This document shows positions 41,087-49,520 of a DNA stretch of 64,000 nt, piece after piece. Positions within the stretch are counted from its first letter, which is position 1, and every line of letters starts with the position of its first letter. The position numbers and the translations under genes are program-made. The stretch comes from DALYJJ01 sp033763935. Lineage in GTDB: Bacteria; Acidobacteriota; Terriglobia; Bryobacterales; Bryobacteraceae. The notes below the pieces were generated by a model, which did not search any database, was not told where the DNA came from, and saw nothing but the letters and a program-made list of their open reading frames with translations. The stretch spans positions 1 to 64,000 of the forward strand of contig JANRJO010000006.1 of NCBI GenBank assembly GCA_033763935.1, given 5' to 3'.

Positions 41087-42435
41087 AGACACATCCACCC
41101 GGCCTTTCGACTCTGTTTCTCACCGAGCTTTGGGAGCGGTTCAGTTATTACGGCATGCGCGCCATCCTGGTGTTGTTCATGGTGGCGCCGGCGGCGGACG
41201 GAGGGCTGGGCTTCGATACGAAGCAGGCGACGTCGCTGTACGGGACGTACACGATGATGGTGTACCTGCTGGCGCTGCCGGGCGGGTTTGTGGCGGACCG
41301 GTTCTTGCGGCCGTGGCGGGCGGTGGTTTTGGGCGGGTCCTTGATGGTGATCGGGCAGTTCCTGCTGGCGGTGCATGCGCTGCCGTTCTTTTATGGCGGG
41401 TTGACGCTGATCGCCGTTGGTACGGGGCTGTTGAAGCCGAACGTGAGCACGATGGTGGGGAGCTTATACGGGCCGGGGGATCCGCGGCGGGACAGCGGGT
41501 TCTCCATCTTCTATATGGGCATCAACATCGGGGCGCTGATGGCGCCGCTGGTGTGCGGGTGGCTGGCAGAGAGCCGCGCCTTCAAGGGCGTGCTGGCGGG
41601 GGCGGGGATCGATCCGCGGATGAGCTGGCATTTCGGTTTTGCGGCGGCGGGCGTGGGGATGATTGTGGGGCTCATCGTATTCTTGTCGCAGCGGTCGCGG
41701 CTGCCTTTGGAGAGCGGCGGGGCGAGGAAGGGGGCAGCATCCACGGCGGGGGGCGGGGGCGTATTGACGGCGGAGGAGTGGAAGCGCACGGGAGCGATTG
41801 CAATTCTCTTCGCGTTCACGATTTTGTTCTGGGCGGCCTACGAGCAGAAGGGCGCGAGCTTAAACCTGTTCGCGAAGCAACTGGTGAGCACGAATCTGTT
41901 CGGGTTCGATTTTCCGGCCAGCTGGCTACAATCGCTGACTCCGTTTTATGTGATTCTGCTGGCGCCGGTGTTCGCACGCTTGTGGGTGAGGCTAGGCGCG
42001 CGACAGCCATCGAGCCCGCAGAAGTTTTCGCTCGGGCTGCTGGCGATCGGGCTGGCGTTTGTGGTGTTGGTGCCCGCGTCGGCGCTGACAGGCGCGGGCA
42101 AGATCAGCCCGCTGTGGCTGGTGGCGGTGTATTTTCTCGACGTGGTGGGAGAGCTGTGTTTGAGCCCGGTGGGATTGAGCACGGTGACCAAGCTGTCGCC
42201 GGCACGGTTTGTGGGGCTGATGATGGGCCTCTGGTTTTTCGCGACATCGCTGGGCAATAAGCTGGCGGGATTCTTGTCCGGGTTCTTTGTGGCGAACGAC
42301 CCTCGACGGCTGATGGAGCTGTATGGGGGAATCGCGGCGATGTTGCTGGTGGGTTCGCTATTGCTGGTTCTACTGACTCCGGCGATCCGGCGCTGGTCCG
42401 GCGAAGGTCAGGCGTCCAGCGACAGGACGGCGTGA
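41083..42435 (+). CDS. Proton-dependent oligopeptide transporter (POT/PTR2 family)
   Basis: Start at the ATG at 41083, overlapping the ceramidase stop as ATGA (450 residues). The POT signatures are present: LTELWERFSYYGMRAILVLF (ExxER-like motif, ~11-30), FVADRFLRPWRAVVLGG, GTGLLKPNVSTMVG and FSIFYMGINIGALMAPLV (in part). Twelve or more membrane helices are expected. It imports di- and tripeptides with protons. Coupling to a secreted amide hydrolase suggests uptake of a released compound, although no link is proven. The last 28 bases overlap the end of the convergent glycosidase gene. Confidence 0.92.
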   Translation: MKTHPPGLSTLFLTELWERFSYYGMRAILVLFMVAPAADGGLGFDTKQATSLYGTYTMMVYLLALPGGFVADRFLRPWRAVVLGGSLMVIGQFLLAVHALPFFYGGLTLIAVGTGLLKPNVSTMVGSLYGPGDPRRDSGFSIFYMGINIGALMAPLVCGWLAESRAFKGVLAGAGIDPRMSWHFGFAAAGVGMIVGLIVFLSQRSRLPLESGGARKGAASTAGGGGVLTAEEWKRTGAIAILFAFTILFWAAYEQKGASLNLFAKQLVSTNLFGFDFPASWLQSLTPFYVILLAPVFARLWVRLGARQPSSPQKFSLGLLAIGLAFVVLVPASALTGAGKISPLWLVAVYFLDVVGELCLSPVGLSTVTKLSPARFVGLMMGLWFFATSLGNKLAGFLSGFFVANDPRRLMELYGGIAAMLLVGSLLLVLLTPAIRRWSGEGQASSDRTA

Positions 42436-44372
42436 ATGTCGATGCTCGGGATGGTGACGGAGCCGCCCGGCGTTACGGGGAGTTCGCGGTTCTCGGGCAG
42501 GAGCATGGCGCGTTTCGGGGGCTTCGCGAAGGTGACGGTGACGGGGCCGACGGGCGGCACATAGTCGCTGGTCGAGTAATCGCCGGCCACCTGCATTGCG
42601 GAAGCATTGGCGAGATGGAGCAACGTCTTGCCGTTCTTGCGGCGGAGGGCGCTTTCGAGGACGGGCGGGCCTTGGATGCGATAGGCCGGTGTGAAGAGCC
42701 GGGCGGCGAGGCGGGCGACGAAGCGGCGGACTTCGGGGGCGTGTGTAGCGGCGAAGGCGGTGCCCAGGGGGCCTGGGACTAGCAGCAGGCGGCCTTTGCC
42801 CACTGTCGAGAGCGTTGCGGCGACGGCGCCATCGCGGGCGTCGAAGGTCGGATAGCGCTGTTCGAGGGCTTCGGCTTCGATGTCCTGCCATATACCGGTG
42901 ACGTTGCCGAAGGATTCTTCGCCGGCGATGAAGGCGTTGGCTTGCGCGGGCGCGCCGCGGAGGGTGACGCCGGCGAGGGAGGCGAAGAGCCCGGCGTTGG
43001 CGGCGCCGGCGACGAGGGTGCTGCCGCCCTGACGGACGTAGTGAACAAGTGCGTCGCGCGTTTCTTCGCCGATGTCTGCCCACTCGGGGACGACGATGAG
43101 CGGATATCCCTCGGCGATTTCAGAGAGCTTCCAATCCGGGATCACGTCGACCGAGTAGCCGGATTCGACCAGCGCGTCGATGAAGCCGCGTGCGGGATTC
43201 ACGGCGGCGCCCCAGCCGCCGAACATCTTCTTCGTCGTGCGATAAAGAGTCCGCTTGGAGAAGAGAACGCCGACTTGCGGAATGCAATCGGACTTGTGGC
43301 TAACGGCCTGCCGCGCGCGGCAGAAGTCTCCTACCTTACCCATCACTTCGATGAGGCGGCGGTCCAACTTCCCTGCCCTGGTGGGCTGATAGTACACCTG
43401 GAAACCACCGCCCTGCGCGAGCACGACGGACGCTTCCTGCTGCAAGGCGACTGCGGACTTGTGGACGTTGCCGACCGCGTTGTTGCGGCCCCATTGAAAG
43501 CCCCACGCCATGAGGTCCCACGGCATACCGATTTGGGCGAGGTAGCGCGCTTCGAGGCGCGCGGAGGAGATGCTGGCGTTGCCGAGGAAGTCGCCGCTGA
43601 CGAAATCGACGGGGAGGTCAGGGCGCTCGGGCACGTAGGTGGAGTAGAGCCAGTTGCTGGCGATCTGGAAGCCTGGCCGGAAACGATGGATTTCGTCGGC
43701 GTAGTGTCGGACGTAGTCGCGGAAGCGCTGGCGGTTGAACTCGAGGAACTCCTGCCAGCGGGGGTCGGCGGGGGTTTTGGGGAGGGGCGAGCCGAAGGCT
43801 TTCGCGGCGGCGCCGGAGTAGTCGGGTTGAACGGACCAGCATTCGCCATCGACCCAGACGCCGTCGAGGTCGTAGCGCGAGGCGGCTTCTTTGAGCTGCG
43901 GGATCATCCGTTGGTCCACGTAGGGGCTGAAGACGCTGGTGTTGTTGGGGTCGCGTTTGCCGTCGGGAGTGATGCGGGCCCACTCGGGATGCTCGGCGAC
44001 GGCGAGCGTGTCCCAGACGCCGGAGAAGTGGATGAAGAGGCCGACGCCGTGCTTCGCGGTGACCTTGCGCCAGAGGGCGAGCGAATCATTGACGATGCCG
44101 GAGGCGGGCTTGCTGACGGCGGAGGGGTAGCCGAGGTAGCCGACGTGGCCTTTGCAGTCGTACTGGACGTAGTCGGGCTTGACGCGGGCGAGGAAGGCTT
44201 CGACCATTTCCTCGGTGACGTCGCGGCCGAGAGCTGTGTCCTTGTCGTTAGGGTGCAGATCGAAGTGCATGCCGAGGAAGCATTCGCTCCGACGCAGCGG
44301 CTTCTTTTGGGCGACGGCGGAAGCGAGAGACGCGAGAGCAGCCAGGCGAGCGAGGTCACGTCGGGACAGCAT
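42408..44372 (-). CDS. Tat-tagged glycoside hydrolase with TIM barrel and beta-galactosidase-type middle domain
   Basis: I start at the ATG at 44372 (654 residues), which opens with the twin-arginine signal LSRRDLARLAALASL. Residues ~25-340 look like an alpha-L-fucosidase/GH29- or GH42-like TIM barrel: DYVQYDCKGHVGYLGYPS, GLFIHFSGVWDTLA, LDGVWVDGECW (a likely catalytic Asp region) and FVSGDFLGN. Residues ~380-560 resemble a glutamine-amidotransferase-like trimerisation domain (VIPDWKLSEI, IVVPEWADIGEE), followed by a beta-sandwich. The sugar specificity cannot be read. It is separated by only 24 bases from the divergent STAS gene. Confidence 0.75.
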   Translation of the reverse strand: MLSRRDLARLAALASLASAVAQKKPLRRSECFLGMHFDLHPNDKDTALGRDVTEEMVEAFLARVKPDYVQYDCKGHVGYLGYPSAVSKPASGIVNDSLALWRKVTAKHGVGLFIHFSGVWDTLAVAEHPEWARITPDGKRDPNNTSVFSPYVDQRMIPQLKEAASRYDLDGVWVDGECWSVQPDYSGAAAKAFGSPLPKTPADPRWQEFLEFNRQRFRDYVRHYADEIHRFRPGFQIASNWLYSTYVPERPDLPVDFVSGDFLGNASISSARLEARYLAQIGMPWDLMAWGFQWGRNNAVGNVHKSAVALQQEASVVLAQGGGFQVYYQPTRAGKLDRRLIEVMGKVGDFCRARQAVSHKSDCIPQVGVLFSKRTLYRTTKKMFGGWGAAVNPARGFIDALVESGYSVDVIPDWKLSEIAEGYPLIVVPEWADIGEETRDALVHYVRQGGSTLVAGAANAGLFASLAGVTLRGAPAQANAFIAGEESFGNVTGIWQDIEAEALEQRYPTFDARDGAVAATLSTVGKGRLLLVPGPLGTAFAATHAPEVRRFVARLAARLFTPAYRIQGPPVLESALRRKNGKTLLHLANASAMQVAGDYSTSDYVPPVGPVTVTFAKPPKRAMLLPENRELPVTPGGSVTIPSIDIHAVLSLDA

Positions 44373-44396
44373 CGCTACTACAATATAGAAGTCCTT
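44373..44396. promoter_or_regulatory. 24-base divergent intergenic region with overlapping -10-like boxes
   Basis: The A/T-rich core TACAATATAGA lies between two divergent start codons. On the minus strand TATTGT (44385-44380) ends 7 bases before the glycosidase ATG. On the plus strand TATAGA (44384-44389) ends 7 bases before the STAS ATG. Both -35 regions would lie inside the neighbouring coding sequence. Confidence 0.4.
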
Positions 44397-44810
44397 ATGA
44401 CTCTGGAGATTCAAGAGCGCGAGCGCGAGGGCGTGACGATTGTCGACCTGAAGGGGCGGCTGACGGTGGGGGAGGGCGTCTCGCAACTGCGCGAGCACCT
44501 GAACCGGATGGCGGCGGACGGCCGGCAGAGGATTGTGCTGAACCTCGAGCACGTCGACTATATCGACTCGACGGGACTGGGGACGCTGGTGATCTGCTTC
44601 ACGAGCAACAAGAAGGCGGGCGGGTTGCTGAAGCTGCTGAACCTGAATAAGCGCAACATTGAGCTGCTGGTTCTGACGAAGCTGACGACGGTGTTCGAGC
44701 TGTTCACGGACGAGCAGGATGCGGTGAACAGTTTCTTCCCGGACCGGGAGATCAAGCGATTCGACATATTGAGTTTCGTGCAGCAGCAGCGGCGGGCGGA
44801 AGAGAGTTAG
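44397..44810 (+). CDS. STAS-domain anti-sigma factor antagonist
   Basis: 137 residues from the ATG at 44397; the long frame running upstream is antisense to the glycosidase. The STAS fold is clear: VTIVDLKGRLTVGEG, RIVLNLEHVDYIDSTGLGTLV and LKLLNLNKRNIELLVLTKL. The serine of IDSTGLG (S58) is the usual phosphorylation site of SpoIIAA-type proteins. When unphosphorylated, such proteins bind an anti-sigma kinase and free a sigma factor. No kinase or sigma gene is nearby. The ~25-residue C-terminal tail (EIKRFDILSFVQQQRRAEES) extends beyond the usual domain. Confidence 0.92.
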   Translation: MTLEIQEREREGVTIVDLKGRLTVGEGVSQLREHLNRMAADGRQRIVLNLEHVDYIDSTGLGTLVICFTSNKKAGGLLKLLNLNKRNIELLVLTKLTTVFELFTDEQDAVNSFFPDREIKRFDILSFVQQQRRAEES

Positions 44811-44818
44811 CCACCGAC

Positions 44819-46183
44819 GTGACGATGGAGCCTAACCGCCTGCCGTTGCGGGAGCAGGCGCGGCTTGTTCGGGAGCGGAAGCTGTCGCCCGTGGAGCTGG
44901 TAGAAGCGCACCTGGCGGAGATTCGCGCGCGGAATCCGGGGATCAACGCCTTTGTCGAGGTGTTCGAGGAGGAGGCGCTGGCGGCGGCGCGGGCGGCTGC
45001 CGAGGCTGAGCCGCGCGGGGTGCTGCACGGGGTGCCGATCACTATCAAGGACAGCTTCGACATCGCGGGGAAGCCGACGCTGTGCGGGAGCCGGCTGAGG
45101 CGGGACCACCGTGCGGGGCGCGATTCGACGGCGGTGCGGCGATTGCGGGAGGCGGGGGCGATTCTGCTGGGGAAGACGAACACTCCGGAGTTCCTCTACA
45201 ACTGGGAGACGGACAACGCGGTGACGGGGCGGACGAACAATCCGTTCGATGCAGCGCGGACGAGCGGAGGGTCGAGCGGGGGGGAGGCGGCGGCGATTGC
45301 GGCCTTCTGTTCGGCGGGCGGGATTGGCAGCGACGGGGGCGGGTCGATTCGTTTTCCGGCGCATTGTTGCGGGATTGCGGGGTTAAAGCCGACGCCGGGG
45401 CGGGTATCGGCGGCGGGACATTTTCCGGAGATTGCGCATCCGGGAGGGTTGTTGGGCGTGGGCGGGCCGATGGCGCGGGACGCGGCGGACTTGCGGGTGC
45501 TGTTCGAGGTGCTGGCGGGGTATGACTTCGAAGATCCGTTTTCGGCGCCGGTGCCGCTGCGGGCGGCAGAGGTGAGCGGAATGCGGGTGGGGGTGATGGA
45601 GGACGGATGGCCGGGGGTTCCGGTGTCGGGGGTGGTGCGGGATGCGGTGCGGAGCGCGGCCGATGCGCTGGCGAGGCTCGGGTTCGCTGTTGAGGCGTTT
45701 TCGCCGAAGGGAATGACGCGGGCTCCAGCGGTGTGGGAGTTCTTCTTCGTGGACGTGCCAGTGCCGTTCACGCGGCGCATGATCGAGGGGCGCGAGCACG
45801 AGACGCATTGGACGGGCACGGAGATGGTGCGGCGGTGCGAAGGCAAGCCGGAACCCACGGGGCGGGAGATCGTGGAGATGCTGGCGGTGCGGGACAAACT
45901 GCGGGTATCGATGCTCGAGCAGATGGAGGGCTACGCGGTGCTGCTGCTGCCGCCGTGCGCGGTGCAGGCGTTTCCCCACCGGCAGCGGGAGTTTGGAACC
46001 AGCGGGCGGACGATTGAGTACCTGGAGGCGATGGCGCCGTTGACGCCGTTCAACCTGTTCGGGATGCCAGGGTTGGTGATCCCGTGGACGGTGTCGGACG
46101 GCTTACCGTGCGGCGTTCAGTTTGCCGCCGCGCCTTACGGCGAGGAGCTGTTGCTGGAGATTGGGCTTCACCTCGCCAGGTAG
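44819..46183 (+). CDS. Amidase-signature-family hydrolase
   Basis: 454 residues from GTG 44819, or 452 from the ATG at 44825. The Ser-cisSer-Lys triad of amidase-signature enzymes is complete: K77 in TIKDSFD, S152/S153 in SGGSSGGEAAA, and the nucleophile S176 in SDGGGSIRFPA. It is closer to fatty-acid-amide-hydrolase-like and 6-aminohexanoate-type amidases than to GatA, because no gatB/gatC are nearby. The substrate is unknown. It starts 8 bases after the STAS gene, so co-transcription is likely. Its last 16 bases overlap the convergent hypothetical gene. Confidence 0.9.
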   Translation: MTMEPNRLPLREQARLVRERKLSPVELVEAHLAEIRARNPGINAFVEVFEEEALAAARAAAEAEPRGVLHGVPITIKDSFDIAGKPTLCGSRLRRDHRAGRDSTAVRRLREAGAILLGKTNTPEFLYNWETDNAVTGRTNNPFDAARTSGGSSGGEAAAIAAFCSAGGIGSDGGGSIRFPAHCCGIAGLKPTPGRVSAAGHFPEIAHPGGLLGVGGPMARDAADLRVLFEVLAGYDFEDPFSAPVPLRAAEVSGMRVGVMEDGWPGVPVSGVVRDAVRSAADALARLGFAVEAFSPKGMTRAPAVWEFFFVDVPVPFTRRMIEGREHETHWTGTEMVRRCEGKPEPTGREIVEMLAVRDKLRVSMLEQMEGYAVLLLPPCAVQAFPHRQREFGTSGRTIEYLEAMAPLTPFNLFGMPGLVIPWTVSDGLPCGVQFAAAPYGEELLLEIGLHLAR

Positions 46184-46638
46184 CCGCGCACGATGACGCT
46201 GTTGAGGCGGACGGGGTCGCCGATGGGCGAAGGGAAGGTGTCCAGGCAAAGGCGGGCCCGGGAGGAGACGGCGAAGCCGGTGGTGAGGCGCTCGCTGCGG
46301 CCGCCGAGGCCGGAGTTATTGAGGTTGGTGATGGATTCGAACGCGCGGCGGCGGACTTCGACGTTCTCGAGGTTCTCAATGATGAGGCGCAGGATCTGGA
46401 TTTGCAGCGGTGTGCCGTTGTAGTAGTGCCAATCGACATCGGTGACCACGAGGTGTGTGCCCTCGGGGACGCGGAAGGGGGTGCTCTGCTGGGTGCCGTC
46501 GGGGAGGTTACGGAAGAAGTCGATGCGGGCGGGGCCGCAGCCGCCGCGGACATCGGTGCGCATTTCGAGGACGACGATCTGGCCGGGGTCGGCGGCAAGC
46601 AGCGGCAGGGCAGCGAGGAGAAAGACAGCGGTCCGCAT
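46168..46638 (-). CDS. Uncharacterised exported protein
   Basis: 156 residues with a signal peptide (MRTAVFLLAALPLLAAD). The rest is beta-rich (IVVLEMRTDVRGGCG, GTHLVVTDVDWHYY, VRLNSVIVRGYLA), with two cysteines at about 34 and 132 that could pair. I do not recognise the family; the pattern fits a small jelly-roll-type extracellular domain. It overlaps the end of the amidase gene. No ribosome-binding site is seen before the ATG. Confidence 0.6.
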   Translation of the reverse strand: MRTAVFLLAALPLLAADPGQIVVLEMRTDVRGGCGPARIDFFRNLPDGTQQSTPFRVPEGTHLVVTDVDWHYYNGTPLQIQILRLIIENLENVEVRRRAFESITNLNNSGLGGRSERLTTGFAVSSRARLCLDTFPSPIGDPVRLNSVIVRGYLAR

Positions 46639-46703
46639 AGGAAGTTGGATGAACCGTGGGTTAAACCGGTTGCGGGAAGCAAGGGATTCACCGGATAGAG
46701 TGT

Positions 46704-46731
46704 TTGGGCGGGGGCGTTCAGACTGGTAACA
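46704..46731 (+). promoter_or_regulatory. Candidate promoter of a 34-residue membrane protein
   Basis: TTGGGC (46704-46709), 16 bases, GTAACA (46726-46731), then 7 bases to the ATG at 46739. AGGG lies within those bases and may act as a weak ribosome-binding site. Confidence 0.35.
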
Positions 46732-46738
46732 GGGACCG

Positions 46739-46843
46739 ATGGAAGACGGCAGTATCTCGCGGCGGCTATTTCTCGGATGCGGGTTCGTCCTGCTCTATTG
46801 GGTCTACCGGACTTACTTCGCAGAGGCGCTGGCGCCGTCGTGA
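46739..46843 (+). CDS. Predicted 34-residue membrane/Tat-type small protein
   Basis: A short frame from the ATG at 46739 to the TGA at 46841-46843. The product has a charged start, SRRLFLGCGF (twin-arginine-like), a hydrophobic helix with aromatic residues (FVLLYWVYR) and a short tail. AGGG lies 4 bases before the ATG, a fair promoter is present upstream, and a 10-bp hairpin follows at 46851. It fills an otherwise empty gap between two minus-strand genes. The product has no known family, so it may be chance. Confidence 0.35.
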   Translation: MEDGSISRRLFLGCGFVLLYWVYRTYFAEALAPS

Positions 46844-46850
46844 CCGCGGC

Positions 46851-46873
46851 GATAGGGCCGGGCCGGTCCTATC
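46851..46873. terminator. Hairpin between convergent ends, possible bidirectional terminator
   Basis: GATAGGGCCG pairs with CGGTCCTATC, giving a 10-bp stem with one G-T pair and a 3-base loop. It overlaps the stop of the amidohydrolase gene and sits 7 bases after the small protein. No T-run follows on either strand, so termination efficiency is doubtful. Confidence 0.35.
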
Positions 46874-48161
46874 TCGGCGGGCGGACGAGGAAGTCGGCGC
46901 CGGGGCGCATTCCGTAGTCGGGTGGGAGTTGACGATAGTCCGTGCCGTTGCGGCCGTTGAGGTCCCATTCGACCGTACCGTTGAGGATGGTCATTTCGCA
47001 GGCGAGGCGGCGGCGGCCGCGGAGGACTCCGCCGTGGGAGTCGGTGAAGCCGAAGTCGCCCTGTTGGACCTGCCAGAGGGCGATGTCGGCGGGGGCGCCG
47101 ACGGTGAGGTGGCCGTGCTGTTCGCGGCGGATCACCTGGGCGGGGAGCCACGTGGCGCGGGCGACGATTTCGCGGAGCGGCATGCCGAGGGCGAGGAACT
47201 TGGACATGGTGGTGGGAAGGTCCTGCATTCCGGCGTTCATGCTTTCGGCGTGGAGATCGGTGGAGATGGTGTCTGGCCAGAAGCCTTGCGCGACGGCGGG
47301 GGCGACGCTGCGGAAGACGAAGCTGCCGCCGCCGTGGCCGACGTCGAACTTCACGCCGCGTTCGCGGGCGCGGTTGAGGTAGGGGAGCAACTGGTTCTTC
47401 TCGTCGAAGAAGGGGACGGCGCTGCGGTAGACGTGGGTGCTGATGTCGCCGGGGCGAAGCTTTTCGGTGACAAGCTGCCAGTAGGGGCGTTCCTTGAGGA
47501 AGTAGCCGAAGTCGACCATGACGGGCAGGTTGGTGAGTTTGCCGGCAGCGATTGCTTGATCGACTGAGGTCCAGGCGGGCTTTTCGTAGTGGGCGGTCTT
47601 CACGCCGACGACGACATCGCTGTGCTTCCTGGCAAGCTTCGCGACAGCGTCCGGGTTGAAGTCTGCTTCCACCTGCTCATTGATATTGCCCATCATGCCG
47701 TAGCCGGCGATGTTGATCATGGCGTAGAGGCGAGTGCGGGTGCGGTCGATGACGGAGTGACGGAAGGTTTCGAAGTTGCGCCAGCCGGCGCTGCCGGCAT
47801 CGGACATGGTGGTGGTGCAGGTGCGGAAGCTGAAGCTGTCGGGGGAGATGCTCTTGTCGCCGGCCCAGGCATCGGCGGCGCCAGTGGTGTGGAAGGCGTG
47901 GACGTGGATGTCGACGGCGCCGGGGGTGACGAGGAGGCCCTTCGCGTCAATGACCTTCTTCGCCTGCTTGGGATCGAGGTTCTCGCCGACGGCGGCGATG
48001 CGGCCCTGGGCGACGGCGACATCGCGTGGGGCGTCGATGGAATTCCGGGGGTCGATGAGGCGGCCGCCCTGAATGAGGAGGTCCCAGGATTGGGCGCGAT
48101 TTACGGAACTAAACGCGAGCAGACACAGTATACTCACAGGAACGGCAAAACCAATGGGCAT
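46869..48161 (-). CDS. Exported amidohydrolase/deacetylase-family metallohydrolase (COG3964-like)
   Basis: Start taken as the ATG at 48161 (430 residues), which begins a good signal peptide (PIGFAVPVSILCLLAFSS, cut near NRAQ). The amidohydrolase TIM barrel has the metal-binding HVH in VDIHVHAFHTTG, the lysine that is usually carboxylated in VVGVKTAHY, further histidines in DISTHVYRS, and the DVGHGGGSFVF region. The C-terminal beta part returns with GHLTVGAPADIALW and MTILNGTVEW. It is related to dihydroorotase/adenine-deaminase-type enzymes; the exported family acts on unknown N-acyl or cyclic-amide substrates. Its 5' end overlaps the divergent SPFH start by 8 bases. Confidence 0.85.
   Translation of the reverse strand: MPIGFAVPVSILCLLAFSSVNRAQSWDLLIQGGRLIDPRNSIDAPRDVAVAQGRIAAVGENLDPKQAKKVIDAKGLLVTPGAVDIHVHAFHTTGAADAWAGDKSISPDSFSFRTCTTTMSDAGSAGWRNFETFRHSVIDRTRTRLYAMINIAGYGMMGNINEQVEADFNPDAVAKLARKHSDVVVGVKTAHYEKPAWTSVDQAIAAGKLTNLPVMVDFGYFLKERPYWQLVTEKLRPGDISTHVYRSAVPFFDEKNQLLPYLNRARERGVKFDVGHGGGSFVFRSVAPAVAQGFWPDTISTDLHAESMNAGMQDLPTTMSKFLALGMPLREIVARATWLPAQVIRREQHGHLTVGAPADIALWQVQQGDFGFTDSHGGVLRGRRRLACEMTILNGTVEWDLNGRNGTDYRQLPPDYGMRPGADFLVRPPR
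48129..48134 (+). promoter_or_regulatory. -10-like TATACT upstream of the SPFH-polyamine operon
   Basis: TATACT lies within the 8-bp palindrome AGTATACT (48127-48134), 19 bases before the SPFH ATG. An AGGA follows at 48137-48140. No good -35 is seen at 16-18 bases. It sits inside the 5' end of the divergent amidohydrolase gene. Confidence 0.35.
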
Positions 48162-49152
48162 CCGGGATTTCATCTCTAAGCAGTTTATCGACGTCATACA
48201 TTGGACGGAGCCGGAGGACGGCATCCTGGCGTGGCGCTACCCGATGCAGGACATGGAGATTCAGAACGGGGCGCGGCTGACGGTGCGCGAATCGCAGTTT
48301 GCGATGTTCGTGAACGAAGGGCGGGTGGCGGACGTGTTCCCTCCGGGGCTCTACACGCTGACCACGCAGACGCTGCCGATCTTGACGAACCTGCAGAACT
48401 GGGATAAGGCGTTCCAGTCTCCCTTCAAGAGCGACGTCTATTTCTTCTCCGGTCGTGTGCAGGTGAACCAGCGCTGGGGGACGACCAACCCGGTGACGAT
48501 TCGGGACCGCGAGTTCGGGGCAGTGCGGCTGCGGGGCTACGGCATTTACTCGTGGCGGATTGCGGACCCGACGACGTTTCATCTGAAGATCAGCGGGACA
48601 CGCGAGATCTATCGCGCGGCGGACATCGAGGGTCAGCTTCGGAACACGATTGTGGCGAGGATGGCGGACACGTTTGCCGAGAGCGGCGTGCCGTTTCTCG
48701 ACATGGCCGCGAACCAGATGGAGCTGGCGCAGAAGATCGCGGATCACATTCAGCCGGTGTTCAACGACCTGGGGCTGGTGCTGGAGACGTTTGTGGTGGA
48801 GAACCTCTCGCTGCCGGAGGAGTTGCAGAAGCGGCTGGACGAGCGGATCGGAATGAACATGGTGGGAGACCTCGGGCGGTACACCGCGTATAACGCTGCG
48901 CAGTCGCTACCGATCGCCGCGGCCAACGAGGGCGGCGGGGGCGCGGGGATTGGCACCGGTCTGGGAGCGGGGATGGTGCTGGCGCAGAACATGATGAACG
49001 CGTTGAAGCCGGGGGAGGGGGGCGGCGCTCCTGCAGCCTCGCCTGCCGGCGGCGCCGCGCCACAGGGCGAGACGAAGTTTTGTCTGGAGTGCGGCAAGCC
49101 GATTCCGAAGCGCGCGAAGTTCTGTCCGGAATGCGGAGGAGCGCAGAGCTAG
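48154..49152 (+). CDS. SPFH-domain (YdjI-like) protein with C-terminal zinc ribbon
   Basis: 332 residues from the ATG at 48154. Residues ~15-225 form an SPFH/band-7-type domain (RLTVRESQFAMFVNEGRVADVF, in part; YFFSGRVQVNQRWGT; VLETFVVENLSLPEELQ). A Gly/Ala-rich membrane-like linker (~255-285) follows, and the end is a zinc ribbon with FCLECGKPIPKRAKFCPECG (~310-330). This layout matches Bacillus YdjI, encoded with a PspA homologue and linked to membrane stress. SPFH proteins form membrane-associated rings or platforms. It is the first gene of an eight-gene operon that carries polyamine enzymes, so it is probably the membrane scaffold of that system. Confidence 0.85.
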   Translation: MGIRDFISKQFIDVIHWTEPEDGILAWRYPMQDMEIQNGARLTVRESQFAMFVNEGRVADVFPPGLYTLTTQTLPILTNLQNWDKAFQSPFKSDVYFFSGRVQVNQRWGTTNPVTIRDREFGAVRLRGYGIYSWRIADPTTFHLKISGTREIYRAADIEGQLRNTIVARMADTFAESGVPFLDMAANQMELAQKIADHIQPVFNDLGLVLETFVVENLSLPEELQKRLDERIGMNMVGDLGRYTAYNAAQSLPIAAANEGGGGAGIGTGLGAGMVLAQNMMNALKPGEGGGAPAASPAGGAAPQGETKFCLECGKPIPKRAKFCPECGGAQS

Positions 49153-49154
49153 CC

Positions 49155-49520
49155 TTGTCGAGTCCTCTTCCGGCGGCGTCGGGTTGCGAGTGGATCGTGG
49201 AAGCGCACGGCTGTATGACGGCGGCGCTCGCGGATCTCGCGAAGCTCGAAGGGCTGTTCGCGCGCGTCATTGAGGAGATGCAGTTGCGGCCGGTGGCGGC
49301 GCCGCAGTGGCACCAGTTTCCGGTGACGGGCGGGGTGACGGGGCTGGCGCTGCTGGCGGAGTCGCACCTGGCGTGTCACACCTTTCCGGAGTATGGGTCG
49401 CTTTGCTTGAATTTGTTCTGTTGCCGCCCGCGGCCGGACTGGGATTTTGAGGGGGCGTTGCGGAGGGAGTTTGGGGCGGAGCGGGTGAGCGTGCGGATGG
49501 TGGAGCGGCCTTACGCATGA
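49155..49520 (+). CDS. speD: S-adenosylmethionine decarboxylase, bacterial SpeD-type
   Basis: The start is uncertain: TTG at 49155, 2 bases after the SPFH stop, gives 121 residues, the family's usual size; ATGs at 49080 or 49131 would overlap the SPFH gene. The key motif is AESHLACHTFPEYGS: the enzyme is normally cut between Glu and Ser, and the Ser becomes the pyruvoyl cofactor, so the catalytic group is intact. A Cys-rich strand (LNLFCCRPR) follows where SpeD has its catalytic Cys region. It makes decarboxylated SAM, the aminopropyl donor for spermidine. The donor user, an aminopropyltransferase-like protein, is five genes downstream. Confidence 0.87.
   Translation: MSSPLPAASGCEWIVEAHGCMTAALADLAKLEGLFARVIEEMQLRPVAAPQWHQFPVTGGVTGLALLAESHLACHTFPEYGSLCLNLFCCRPRPDWDFEGALRREFGAERVSVRMVERPYA

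Noticed and set aside
39689..41098. 469-codon Arg/His-rich minus-strand frame
   Set aside because: Shadow of the ceramidase gene in a G+C-rich sequence.
42942..44396. Long upstream extension of the STAS reading frame
   Set aside because: Antisense to the Tat-tagged glycosidase; the STAS fold begins at the ATG at 44397.
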